Shown here piece by piece: positions 16,997 through 25,146 of a DNA stretch of 64,000 nucleotides; positions within the stretch are counted from its first letter, which is position 1; each line of letters opens with the position of its first letter. Source of the stretch: Candidatus Nitronauta litoralis (GTDB lineage Bacteria; Nitrospinota; Nitrospinia; Nitrospinales; Nitrospinaceae); contig CP048685.1 of NCBI GenBank assembly GCA_015698285.1, forward strand, positions 1,364,001 to 1,428,000, written 5' to 3'. The notes below the pieces were generated by a model, which did no database searches, was not told where the DNA came from, and worked only from the letters and a program-made list of their open reading frames with translations. The position numbers and the translations under genes are program-made.

Positions 16997-18619
16997 ATGT
17001 CAAAGAAAGTTTTGAGAGCCCTTACGGTACTAGTGGTAATGGCGTTTATGAACGGCTCTGCATTTGCCGCCAACAACGCCACGTCCACGACCACGGGTTC
17101 CAATAACAATTCGGCTATCACCCAGTCCGGTGATGGTCAGACAGCTGATGTGGATCAGAATGGTGATAACAACGATTCTGATGTACAGCAGTCAGATGCA
17201 GATAACACGGCTGATATTGATCAGGATGGCGATGACAACCTATCAACTGCTAACCAGTCTGGTGCTGGTAATACCGCAAATGTTGATCAGGATGACACGA
17301 ATCAGGATTCCAATGTCGAACAGTCGGGTGATTCAAACCTCGCTAATGTTACGCAATCGGGTGATGGTCAGATCTCTGATGTAAATCAGAGTGGTGACCT
17401 TAATACAGCCGATGTTGTTCAGGCTGGCGCGGATAACTTGTCTACAGTCGATCAAAGTGGTGCTGAAAACCAGGCCACCGTGGATCAGGATGGTGACGAG
17501 AATGATTCAGATGTTAACCAGTCCGGCAATGTCAACACAGCGAATGTTGATCAGGACGGTGAGGATCATGAGTCAACCATCGATCAGTCTGGTGATAGCA
17601 ACAATGCAGAAGTGACCCAGACCACATCTAACAACACATCTGATGTTGATCAGAGTGGTAACGGTAACAACGCCATTGTAAATCAGGTTAACGATCTGGA
17701 CTTCTCTGAAGTTTTCCAGTCCGGTAACGACAACGAAGCTTTTGTTGATCAGGATCGTGGAAACCAGTCCACCGTTGATCAGTCTGGCGATGACAATACC
17801 GCTGATGTAAATCAGATTGGCAACGCTGTTGGCACCAATGTTGGCAATGAGTCCACCATCACTCAGTCTGGTGACTTGAACACCGCGGTTGTTGATCAGG
17901 ATGATAACAACGAGTCCACCATTGAGCAGCAGGGTGACCTGAACCTGGCAACTGTTGATCAGACCGGATTTAGTGGAACCGACACCAACACGTCGGACAT
18001 CCTGCAGATCGGTGACGGCAACATCGCCGATGTGACTCAGAACGGTAACCTCAACGAGTCCAACATCGTTCAGCGTTTTGGGAATGATGCCATTGTTATT
18101 CAGTCTGGTACTGAGAACGTTTCCAATGTTGACCAGGGCGATTCCAACACGGCGGAAGTAACTCAGTCTGGCGACCGGAACCTTTCTGACGTGAATCAGC
18201 ATCATGATCCTTTCGAGTCTGATTCCAATGAAGCATATGTCACGCAGTCTGGTAACGATAACGTTTCTACTGTTAACCAGAACGGTGTAATTCCAAACGG
18301 AAAGTCTGTGGATAACACTGCAACTGTAGAGCAATCTGGAGATTGGAACGTTGCGACTGTTACCCAGGACGATTTCAACACCGCATCGGTATTGCAGACC
18401 GGTTTAGGAACGGCTGGCGATCCGAACACGGTTGATATCACTCAGTTCAACGATGGCGATTTTGCTGAGGCCGAGCAACATGGCGGCGAAGGCAATGCAA
18501 TCACCATCAATCAGGAAGCTTGTTGTAATTCCAATGTAGCTCCATTTGGCGCTAATAACTTTGCGACTGCGATTCAGACCGGTACGTTCAATACGACGAC
18601 CATCACGCAGCTTCCTTAG
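16997..18619 (+). CDS. Largest curlin-repeat fibre protein 4
   Basis: At 540 aa this is the longest member. The signal peptide (VLVVMAFMNGSAFA) is cleaved before ANNATS. Curlin strands run almost without interruption (NQSGAGNTANVDQ, DQSGNGNNAIVNQ, TQSGDLNTAVVDQ), with Asp-rich turns. The C-terminal cap is shared with paralogues 3, 5 and 6: PNTVDITQ, GEGNAITINQ, EACC, NNFATAIQ and TITQLP. Short stretches near the 5' end are base-identical with curlin 3, suggesting local sequence exchange. The start is preceded by GGAG about ten bases upstream. Probably a major structural subunit. Confidence 0.92.
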   Translation: MSKKVLRALTVLVVMAFMNGSAFAANNATSTTTGSNNNSAITQSGDGQTADVDQNGDNNDSDVQQSDADNTADIDQDGDDNLSTANQSGAGNTANVDQDDTNQDSNVEQSGDSNLANVTQSGDGQISDVNQSGDLNTADVVQAGADNLSTVDQSGAENQATVDQDGDENDSDVNQSGNVNTANVDQDGEDHESTIDQSGDSNNAEVTQTTSNNTSDVDQSGNGNNAIVNQVNDLDFSEVFQSGNDNEAFVDQDRGNQSTVDQSGDDNTADVNQIGNAVGTNVGNESTITQSGDLNTAVVDQDDNNESTIEQQGDLNLATVDQTGFSGTDTNTSDILQIGDGNIADVTQNGNLNESNIVQRFGNDAIVIQSGTENVSNVDQGDSNTAEVTQSGDRNLSDVNQHHDPFESDSNEAYVTQSGNDNVSTVNQNGVIPNGKSVDNTATVEQSGDWNVATVTQDDFNTASVLQTGLGTAGDPNTVDITQFNDGDFAEAEQHGGEGNAITINQEACCNSNVAPFGANNFATAIQTGTFNTTTITQLP

Positions 18620-18637
18620 TTACACGGTAAAGCATCC

Positions 18638-18665
18638 GTTTCCCCGGGGTTTTCCCCGGGGAAAC
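18638..18665 (+). other. Intercistronic GC hairpin after curlin 4
   Basis: A perfect 12-bp stem: GTTTCCCCGGGG (18638-18649), loop TTTT, CCCCGGGGAAAC (18654-18665), with no following T-tract. Similar hairpins sit after curlins 3, 5 and 6. Confidence 0.75.
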
Positions 18666-18740
18666 AATCGGGTGTTTAGCAGTATTTGGGGTCAAAATTT
18701 TTACAAACTTGAATTTTGAAATATAAAGGAAAATTTAAAA

Positions 18741-19967
18741 ATGGCTAAAAAAACTTTGAAAGCACTGGCAATCTTATCCTTGTTGGCGTTTCTGAATGGA
18801 ACGGCAATGGCGGACAATAACGCGACTTCAACCACAACGGGTAACGACAATACCTCTAACATCACCCAGTCCGGTGATGGTCAGACAGCTGATGTAGATC
18901 AGAATGGTGACGACAACACTTCGGATGTTGACCAGTCCAACCTGGACAACACCGCAACTGTAAACCAGAGCCAGGGTGAAAACGATTCTGATGTAAATCA
19001 GAGTGGTGTGGGCAACGTTGCTACCGTTGACCAGGATGACCTGAACGAGTCTACAGTTGATCAGTCTGGTGATGACAACATTGCTGATGTTAACCAGATT
19101 GGCAATCCTACTGCTCCTGAGAACACCCAGAACATTTCTACCATCAACCAGTCCGGTAGCGGGAACAGCGCGACAGTTGACCAGGATGACCGCAACATTT
19201 CTAACATTGATCAGTCCGGCGATGGCAACACCGCCAACGTCAGCCAGATCATTGCTCAGGGTTTTGACGACAACGATTCTGATGTTCAGCAGTCTGGTGA
19301 TGACAACACAGCAAACGTTTCCCAGACCGGTCACCTGAACACCTCCCTGGTTAACCAGGAAGGCAACCTGAATGACGCGACTGTTGATCAGACTGGTGAT
19401 AATAACGATTCAGTTATTAATCAGCTTGCTGATGAAAACGTTGCAGATGTGACCCAGTCCGGTATTGACAACGTTTCTACGGTTGATCAGGATTTGCGCA
19501 ACACGGCGACTGTTAATCAGAGCGGTGAACGCAACAGCTCTGATGTGAATCAACTTGGTGGTCAATATGAATCTCGTGACAATACGGCATCAGTTACGCA
19601 GTCTGGTGATGACAACATCGCAACTGTCAACCAGGATAACGGCATCCTTCCGATCGGCATTTCAGTTGACAATGACGCTACGATTGACCAGAGCGGCGAC
19701 TGGAACGTAGCGACCGTTTCTCAGGATGATTTCAACACAGCAAATGTCCTGCAGACCGGTTTGGGTACGGCTGCTGATCCGAACACCGTTACCGTCACTC
19801 AGATTGATGACGACGATGTGGCCAATGCCGAGCAGCATGGCGGCGAAGGCAACGTGATCACCATCACTCAGGACCAGGCTTGTGTTGTCGGCGGTTGTGG
19901 CACTTTCAACAACGCAACTGCAATCCAGACGGGTGCGTTCAACACGACCACGATTAACCAGAACTAA
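18741..19967 (+). CDS. Large curlin-repeat fibre protein 5
   Basis: A 408-aa protein. Its N-terminal part is the same as in curlin 3 at protein and DNA level (identical block 18777-19307), while the first 12 codons differ only silently, a sign of recent gene conversion. The remaining repeats diverge (NQLADENVADVTQ, NQSGERNSSDVNQ). The cap is variant: the vicinal CC pair is replaced by spaced cysteines (QACVVGGC) and the end is TTTINQN. It has a signal peptide as in curlin 3 and an AAGGA ribosome site before the ATG. Confidence 0.92.
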   Translation: MAKKTLKALAILSLLAFLNGTAMADNNATSTTTGNDNTSNITQSGDGQTADVDQNGDDNTSDVDQSNLDNTATVNQSQGENDSDVNQSGVGNVATVDQDDLNESTVDQSGDDNIADVNQIGNPTAPENTQNISTINQSGSGNSATVDQDDRNISNIDQSGDGNTANVSQIIAQGFDDNDSDVQQSGDDNTANVSQTGHLNTSLVNQEGNLNDATVDQTGDNNDSVINQLADENVADVTQSGIDNVSTVDQDLRNTATVNQSGERNSSDVNQLGGQYESRDNTASVTQSGDDNIATVNQDNGILPIGISVDNDATIDQSGDWNVATVSQDDFNTANVLQTGLGTAADPNTVTVTQIDDDDVANAEQHGGEGNVITITQDQACVVGGCGTFNNATAIQTGAFNTTTINQN

Positions 19968-19983
19968 GTAGTGTAATCCCGTT

Positions 19984-20009
19984 TCTCCGGGGCTTTTAAG
20001 CCCCGGAGA
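19984..20009 (+). other. Intercistronic GC hairpin after curlin 5
   Basis: TCTCCGGGGCTT paired with AAGCCCCGGAGA, 11-12 bp with a tight loop and no T-tract. Confidence 0.7.
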
Positions 20010-20047
20010 CCGGTTAACCATAAAAGGTAAAATTGGAGAAACGAATC

Positions 20048-21316
20048 ATGTCTAGGAAAACCCTGAAAGCCCTGGCCGTTCTGGTGGCCCTGGCGTTTTT
20101 GAGCGGCCCAGCTTTAGCCGACAACAACGCCACGTCCAACACAACGGGTACGGGCAATGCCTCCACCATCGACCAGAGTGGTGACGGTCATAATGCCGAT
20201 GTTACTCAGAACGGTGATAATAATGATTCCGATGTTGACCAGAGCGCTTTTGATAACACTGCAACGGTTCAGCAGTTGGATAACGACAGTGTCTCCGTGG
20301 TTGTCCAAAGTGGGAATGGTAATGAAGAAGAGCAAGGCGGCGGTGGTGGAAATAACGCCAATGTCCTCCAGTTTTCAACCGACACCTCAACGATCAACCA
20401 GTCCGGTAACGAAAACGATGCAACCGTTATTCAGGAAATTGCCAACAGCTCTGATGTAGACCAGAGTGGTGATGGCAACACGGCATTTGTCGGTCAGCTT
20501 GGTAACCCGGATCCAGTCAACTACGCCAACATTTCCACCATTGATCAGTCGGGTAATGACAACGATGCAATCGTTCGTCAGGATGATTTCAATGAATCCA
20601 ACATCAACCAGACTGGTGATGGCAACTCTGCAACTGTAGATCAGATCGGCTTTGTTGGATTTGATTTCAACGGTTCTGACGTTCAGCAATCTGGCGATGA
20701 CAACACCGCGGATGTTGACCAGAGTGGTGACTTGAATATTTCCACTGTTGACCAGAGTGGCGACTTGAACCAGGCCAGTGTCAACCAGAGTGGCCAGGCA
20801 AATGGTTCTACCGTTGAACAGTTTGGTGATAACAACGGAGCCAATGTCAGCCAGAGTGGAACGTTGAATAGTTCCCTCGTTCGGCAACAGACAGACAACA
20901 GTGCTTTGGTTGACCAGTCCGGTTTTGCCAACTCATCTACCATTCTGCAGGACGGCAATATCGGCAACGCACCTTCTATTGGCAATGCAGCTAACGTCAA
21001 CCAGTCCGGTGAATGGAACGTAGCCAACGTTTCCCAGGATGACAATAACACTGCGTTTGTAGACCAGAGTGGTGTGGGTACGGATGTTAACCCCAATACG
21101 GTTGATATCAGCCAGTTCAACGATGGGGATACTGCCACTGCAACCCAGCTCATCGGCGAAGGCAACAGCATCGTGGTTGAGCAGGAACAATGTTGTTCCA
21201 GCACGCCTCCAACGGGTGCCAACAACTTTGCTGACGCTCTGCAGGCTGGCAACAACAACTCAACCACCATCATCCAGTTGAGGGACAGCCCTCCTCCGGG
21301 TGGCGGATTGTTCTAG
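20048..21316 (+). CDS. Large curlin-repeat fibre protein 6
   Basis: 422 aa from the ATG at 20048, which has GGAG ten bases upstream; an in-frame TTG at 20033 would add five residues before the signal peptide. The signal is KALAVLVALAFLSGPALA, cut before DNNATS. Curlin strands (DQSGDGHNADVTQ, NQSGQANGSTVEQ) are interrupted by a short glycine/glutamate loop (EEQGGGGGN). The cap has EQEQCCSS and NNFADALQ, and the protein ends with a unique proline/glycine tail (DSPPPGGGLF). The tail could mark a fibre end or anchor; that is speculation. Confidence 0.92.
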   Translation: MSRKTLKALAVLVALAFLSGPALADNNATSNTTGTGNASTIDQSGDGHNADVTQNGDNNDSDVDQSAFDNTATVQQLDNDSVSVVVQSGNGNEEEQGGGGGNNANVLQFSTDTSTINQSGNENDATVIQEIANSSDVDQSGDGNTAFVGQLGNPDPVNYANISTIDQSGNDNDAIVRQDDFNESNINQTGDGNSATVDQIGFVGFDFNGSDVQQSGDDNTADVDQSGDLNISTVDQSGDLNQASVNQSGQANGSTVEQFGDNNGANVSQSGTLNSSLVRQQTDNSALVDQSGFANSSTILQDGNIGNAPSIGNAANVNQSGEWNVANVSQDDNNTAFVDQSGVGTDVNPNTVDISQFNDGDTATATQLIGEGNSIVVEQEQCCSSTPPTGANNFADALQAGNNNSTTIIQLRDSPPPGGGLF

Positions 21317-21486
21317 TTCGAAAATCAGGAGCTTTATGTCCATGCGGAGACGGCCAAAATTTAAGCGAATCAACGTCGTATCCCCAAGTCATTCCAGGGG
21401 CATGAGGGTTCTAGTAAAAATATCATGTTGTCGCACACTCCCCCAGGTTGGGCAGCATGGTAGGCCATGCTTTCAAGGCCATTTAG

Positions 21487-21521
21487 CCCCGGGCTCCTGG
21501 AGTTTTCTCCAGGGCCTGGGG
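21487..21521 (+). other. Intercistronic GC hairpin after curlin 6
   Basis: CTCCTGGAG / CTCCAGGG inner stem with loop TTTT, and an outer CCCCGGG / CCTGGGG stem with one bulged base. No T-tract. It lies in a 285-base gap with no supported gene. Confidence 0.65.
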
Positions 21522-21601
21522 TTTCTAAATTTAAGTTTTACCGGACCCGGGGTGGTGAACTGATGTTCAGGAACGGGTCGGAACAAATGAAGGTGGATTC
21601 C

Positions 21602-22303
21602 ATGAGCCAATTGTTTTTAAAAGCGTGCTTCAGTGCAGCCCTGATAGGTTTTTTTTCTACCCCGGCTGTCGCGGACAACATCGCGGACTCCAGAACTACA
21701 GGAGATGGAAACCTTTCAACGATTGATCAGGCTGGTGATGATGTTACCGGTGCGAGTGAAGCTTTAATTGTCCAGTCTGGTGATAGGAATAGTTCAGAAG
21801 TCGGGCAGGGTAAAAGTACTGGAATAAGGCAACACGGGCCGCGCAGTGCTAACGTGGCACAGACCGGTGATGACAACCAGTCCAGGGTTGAACAAAACGG
21901 TCCGAACAACACCGCAGATGTCGAACAAACAGGTGCCGGAAACGAATCGGATGTTCAGCAGGGCAGTGTCGATTTGGCTGATGACAACGAGGCAAACGTT
22001 GTGCAGATGGGTGATGGAAATCTTTCGACAGTGGTGCAAGCCGAAGGCATACCCACCGGCCGACGCCAGCACGGTTTTCGCCAGGTAACGGTTTTCCAGG
22101 ATGGCATCGACAATGTTTCGATGGTAGTTCAGCAAGGCCCAAACAATTCTGCCAGTGTCGAACAATTTGGAGAATTAAACGAATCTGAAATTTTCCAGGA
22201 TGGTGGCGATGGCACTTCCCAAAACACAGCAACGGTGTTTCAGTCCGGTAGAGGAAACAGGTCCAGGATTGATCAGGCCGGAAAACCGACCGGTAAACGA
22301 TAA
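21602..22303 (+). CDS. Curlin-repeat protein 7 with basic RQHG insertions
   Basis: 233 aa from the ATG at 21602. This start places the signal peptide (FLKACFSAALIGFFSTPAVA) in register with that of curlin 8; upstream in-frame ATGs at 21563 and 21590 add residues without family support. Curlin strands (GDDNQSRVEQNGPNNTADVEQ) alternate with arginine/histidine segments (GIRQHGPR, GRRQHGFR), and the protein ends KPTGKR. No cysteine cap. The basic inserts contrast with the acidic paralogues, so it could be a minor subunit bridging or nucleating acidic fibres, or binding a surface. Curlin 8 follows after 18 bases. Confidence 0.88.
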   Translation: MSQLFLKACFSAALIGFFSTPAVADNIADSRTTGDGNLSTIDQAGDDVTGASEALIVQSGDRNSSEVGQGKSTGIRQHGPRSANVAQTGDDNQSRVEQNGPNNTADVEQTGAGNESDVQQGSVDLADDNEANVVQMGDGNLSTVVQAEGIPTGRRQHGFRQVTVFQDGIDNVSMVVQQGPNNSASVEQFGELNESEIFQDGGDGTSQNTATVFQSGRGNRSRIDQAGKPTGKR

Positions 22304-22321
22304 ACCAGGAGGACCAGAAAA

Positions 22322-23014
22322 ATGAAACAAACGATTTTAAAAGCATTAGCGGGAACAGCTTTAATCGGTTTTTGTTCGACTCCGGTCTTCGCGGATAACA
22401 TTGCTGAATCTGAAAGCACTGGCGACCACAATGTTTCGACGATTAATCAGAGTGGGGATAATCAGGATGGCAAGGTCACTCAAAACGGCAACCACCTGAC
22501 CTCGACCATCAATCAGATTGATTTCGCCAATAAATCGACCGTCAAACAGGCTGGCGAACATAATATTTCCACGATCAACCAGGAAACCGGCAACACGGCG
22601 ATGGTGGATCAGGGGGGAAACCACAACACGTCAACCATCAATCAGGACGCGAACACCAACAACCTTGGTCGGGCATACTCCAGCGGCAATACTGCGGATG
22701 TTACCCAGCGCGGGAAATATAACCAATCGACTGTGAACCAGTATGACACCAATAATGCAGAGGTGGACCAGACGGGAACGGGTACCAGTGAAAACCCCAA
22801 TACTGTGGTGATCAACCAGTTTAAAAACGAAGATACCGCTATTGCCGCCCAGACCGGTGGTGCCGGAAACTCTATCGAGATCAACCAGACTGTTTGTTGT
22901 AATGGAGGAGACCGGTCGGACGTCAAGAATTTCGCCACTGCAGAACAACACGGTAGCTTCAACACAACCCTCATTAATCAACAGGCACTGGAAACTCAGG
23001 GTCAGGAAAGATAA
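22322..23014 (+). CDS. Curlin-repeat fibre protein 8
   Basis: A 230-aa protein with a signal peptide ending VFADN. The curlin strands use HNVSTINQSG and HNTSTINQ forms, with more Thr/Ser/His and less Asp than curlins 3-6. The C-terminal cap carries TVCCNGGD and NFATAEQHGSFNTTLINQ, matching the CC cap of the larger paralogues. GGAGG lies upstream of the ATG. It is the last curlin gene before a terminator. Confidence 0.9.
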   Translation: MKQTILKALAGTALIGFCSTPVFADNIAESESTGDHNVSTINQSGDNQDGKVTQNGNHLTSTINQIDFANKSTVKQAGEHNISTINQETGNTAMVDQGGNHNTSTINQDANTNNLGRAYSSGNTADVTQRGKYNQSTVNQYDTNNAEVDQTGTGTSENPNTVVINQFKNEDTAIAAQTGGAGNSIEINQTVCCNGGDRSDVKNFATAEQHGSFNTTLINQQALETQGQER

Positions 23015-23082
23015 TTCCCGACTCCTCTTCCTGAAAACAGGAAAATTCAGAGTTGGAATCAGAAAATAAGTGGATTTTTAAT

Positions 23083-23128
23083 AAAACAGGCCGATGAGGG
23101 AAAAGGTCCCCTTCGTCCTGTTTTTTTT
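23083..23128 (+). terminator. Intrinsic terminator ending the curlin array
   Basis: AAAACAGG...CGA..GGG pairs with CCC..TTCGTCCTGTTTT, followed by a run of eight T (23121-23128). It separates the fibre genes from the secretion genes. Confidence 0.8.
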
Positions 23129-23183
23129 GACCCTAAGCGTGTTTGTAGGTCAATAAATTTCAAAGGTTTTGCGGTTTTTCATG

Positions 23184-23212
23184 TTGACAGAAATTGTAAT
23201 TGAAAATATGAT
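23184..23212 (+). promoter_or_regulatory. Near-consensus sigma70 promoter of csgEFG
   Basis: Perfect TTGACA (23184-23189), a 17-base spacer, and TATGAT (23207-23212). It is just after the curlin terminator and about 70 bases before the csgE start, giving the secretion genes a separate and probably constitutive input. Confidence 0.85.
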
Positions 23213-23283
23213 GGAGCGCACTGCCTAATGCTTTACCGGCGATAGATCGGTGTTAAAAATCCTGTTGAGCCCAGGTTTTGTGG

Positions 23284-23700
23284 ATGAATAAAATGAAAAA
23301 GTCCTCAACCTTTAATTGGTTGCTCTTACCAGGGTTGGCACTGGTCCTGATTTTCGCTTCAACAGCCCACGGGCAGATGGCCAGTGATGAAGGGTTGGGA
23401 ATTACCGGCCTTATTCTGGACGAGACCAAGACAAAAGGCGGGCACGACTTTTACGATTTTTTCACCATCAACTGGCGAGCTGTAAAAGGGGTAGAGTACA
23501 CCATTCATATTGCGGAGCAGCCGGATCGGGCGCGTGGTAGTTTCATCAAAATTTCGATTAACGAAAAACAGATTTATTTTCAAAGACTAAATCCACGGAC
23601 CGATGCAATTGAAGAAGCTGCCAAGCTGGCAGTACAAAGAACACGATACATACTGGTAAAAAGACTCTTCACCAGCAATGAACTGGACGGAGCGCCTTAA
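23284..23700 (+). CDS. csgE: Curli assembly/transport component CsgE
   Basis: About 138 aa, with a signal peptide ending AHGQ. The CsgE core follows: GLILDETKTKGGHDFYDFF, then YTIHIAEQPDRARGSFIKI and RTRYILVKRL, matching CsgE in order and length. CsgE is a periplasmic nonamer that caps the CsgG pore and directs curlin subunits to it. The ATG at 23284 is preferred; a second ATG at 23293 would still keep the signal. First gene of the secretion operon under the promoter at 23184. Confidence 0.9.
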   Translation: MNKMKKSSTFNWLLLPGLALVLIFASTAHGQMASDEGLGITGLILDETKTKGGHDFYDFFTINWRAVKGVEYTIHIAEQPDRARGSFIKISINEKQIYFQRLNPRTDAIEEAAKLAVQRTRYILVKRLFTSNELDGAP

Positions 23701-23738
23701 TAGAAGAAATAAATCCGTTGAATAACGGGAGTCGCAGG

Positions 23739-24158
23739 ATGAAAAGAACAATACAAAAGACAATTTTGGGAATGCTGGCTGTAGGTTTTTTCAGCACACA
23801 GGTTTGGGCAGGAGAAATTGTTTACACTCCAGTTAATCCGAACTTTGGCGGAAGTCCTTTCAATGGAGCCTACTTATTAAGCAATGCTGGACAACAGAAT
23901 GGTTTTGAAGCCCCGCCCCGTGATGCACGCGATTCGGCAGCAGATTTTGTAGAAAGGCTGGACCGAACCATTCTTAGTAGACTTTCCCGTGCATTAACAT
24001 CCGACATTATTGCAGAGGATGGGAGTATCAATACGGGTGAATTTTCTACTGGGGTAAATACAATTGTGGTATCTCAATCGGGTGGTGCAACCGTTGTTAC
24101 AGTGACCAATTTAATTACAGGCGAAACAACAAACATTACAATTCCTATTGTTCCTTGA
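23739..24158 (+). CDS. csgF: Curli assembly component CsgF
   Basis: 139 aa from the ATG at 23739, which is preceded by GGAG. The signal peptide ends VWAG. The start of the mature protein, EIVYTPVNPNFGGSPFNGAYLLS, is the hallmark CsgF N-terminus that inserts into the CsgG channel as a second constriction. A short curlin-like segment (VVSQSGGATVVTV) lies near the C-terminus. CsgF couples secretion to nucleation at the cell surface. Confidence 0.93.
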   Translation: MKRTIQKTILGMLAVGFFSTQVWAGEIVYTPVNPNFGGSPFNGAYLLSNAGQQNGFEAPPRDARDSAADFVERLDRTILSRLSRALTSDIIAEDGSINTGEFSTGVNTIVVSQSGGATVVTVTNLITGETTNITIPIVP

Positions 24159-24181
24159 ATTTAATGACTGGAAACTCATTG

Positions 24182-25138
24182 ATGTTAAAACTAATTACCG
24201 CTTCCATTCTGGGTTCTTTATTACTTCTTGGTGGGTGCAGTCACAAAATCCAGCCTGTCAAATCTGCCAAGGCGCAACTGGGTTACAAAACACAATCTCA
24301 TCTTGAACTGAGAGCCCTTCCCGAGCCGGCGCAACCCATCATTGTCGTGGTCTACAAGTTCCGGGACCAGACCGGCCAGTACAAGCCGGGGACCGGGACT
24401 ACAGGTTGGTCGACAGCGGTTACTCAGGGTGCAACCTCCATGCTCATCAAAGCCCTGCAGGATGCGGGCGATGGCAAATGGTTCACTGTTCTGGAACGCG
24501 AATCCCTGCCGAATCTACTCAACGAACGTAAAATAATCCGGCAGACCCGTAAAGAATACGACGCTAAAACGAAGGGTGCCAGAGTTCAAAAGTTACCGCC
24601 CCTTCTCTTTGCTCCCATCATGTTGGAAGGCGGTATCATTGCTTATGAAAGCAATTTGATAACCGGCGGTCTTGGCGCACGTTACCTTGGAATTGGTGCG
24701 AATACCAAATACCAGCGGGATATGGTCACCATATACCTGCGAGCCATTTCGGTCAAAAAGGGTCTGGTATTAAAATCGGTCACCACCAATAAAACGATAT
24801 TTTCCATGGGAATGGATGCCGGTGTTTTCAAGTTCGTCGGTTTCCAGGAACTCTTGGAAGTTGAAGCTGGGTTTACAACCAATGAACCACCACAGATGGC
24901 CGTTCTGGAAGCGATTGAAAAAGCAGCCTACAGCCTCATCATGGAAGGGGTGAACGAGGGTCTCTGGAAATTCAAGGATCCCAAGATTCAGGCGAAATTG
25001 ATGAAAAAGTATCTTCGGGAAAAATCAGCAATCGTCACAGCAGAGTTCGATCAGAAAGGGAATCTCATAGCGGTAAGAGATCCTTCCAATCCAAAATATG
25101 GCAAAAAATTTAAGCGCAAAGGTCCGCGCCGAAGATAA
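24182..25138 (+). CDS. csgG: Curli secretion channel lipoprotein CsgG
   Basis: About 318 aa from the ATG at 24182; an ATG at 24164 is an alternative. The lipobox is LLLLGGC. Conserved CsgG stretches follow: VVVYKFRDQTGQYKP, FTVLERESLPNLLNERKI, GARYLGIG and DMVTIYLRAISVKKG. CsgG forms the nonameric outer-membrane pore for unfolded curlins. The C-terminal tail is basic (KKFKRKGPRRR) and longer than usual. It overlaps or abuts csgF and is followed eight bases later by a beta-barrel gene. Confidence 0.95.
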   Translation: MLKLITASILGSLLLLGGCSHKIQPVKSAKAQLGYKTQSHLELRALPEPAQPIIVVVYKFRDQTGQYKPGTGTTGWSTAVTQGATSMLIKALQDAGDGKWFTVLERESLPNLLNERKIIRQTRKEYDAKTKGARVQKLPPLLFAPIMLEGGIIAYESNLITGGLGARYLGIGANTKYQRDMVTIYLRAISVKKGLVLKSVTTNKTIFSMGMDAGVFKFVGFQELLEVEAGFTTNEPPQMAVLEAIEKAAYSLIMEGVNEGLWKFKDPKIQAKLMKKYLREKSAIVTAEFDQKGNLIAVRDPSNPKYGKKFKRKGPRRR

Positions 25139-25146
25139 GTGAAATT

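Noticed and set aside
15590-21316. Tandem DNA repeats resembling a CRISPR-like array.
   Set aside because: Repeat spacing follows codons of curlin strands, units differ throughout, and the frames are intact proteins with signal peptides.
13912-22981. Long minus-strand open frames across the curlin genes (for example 17573-18334, 14359-14997, 20683-21273).
   Set aside because: They mirror the repeated curlin codons, which rarely give reverse-strand stops. They have no ribosome sites and their sequence is a low-complexity reflection of the real genes.
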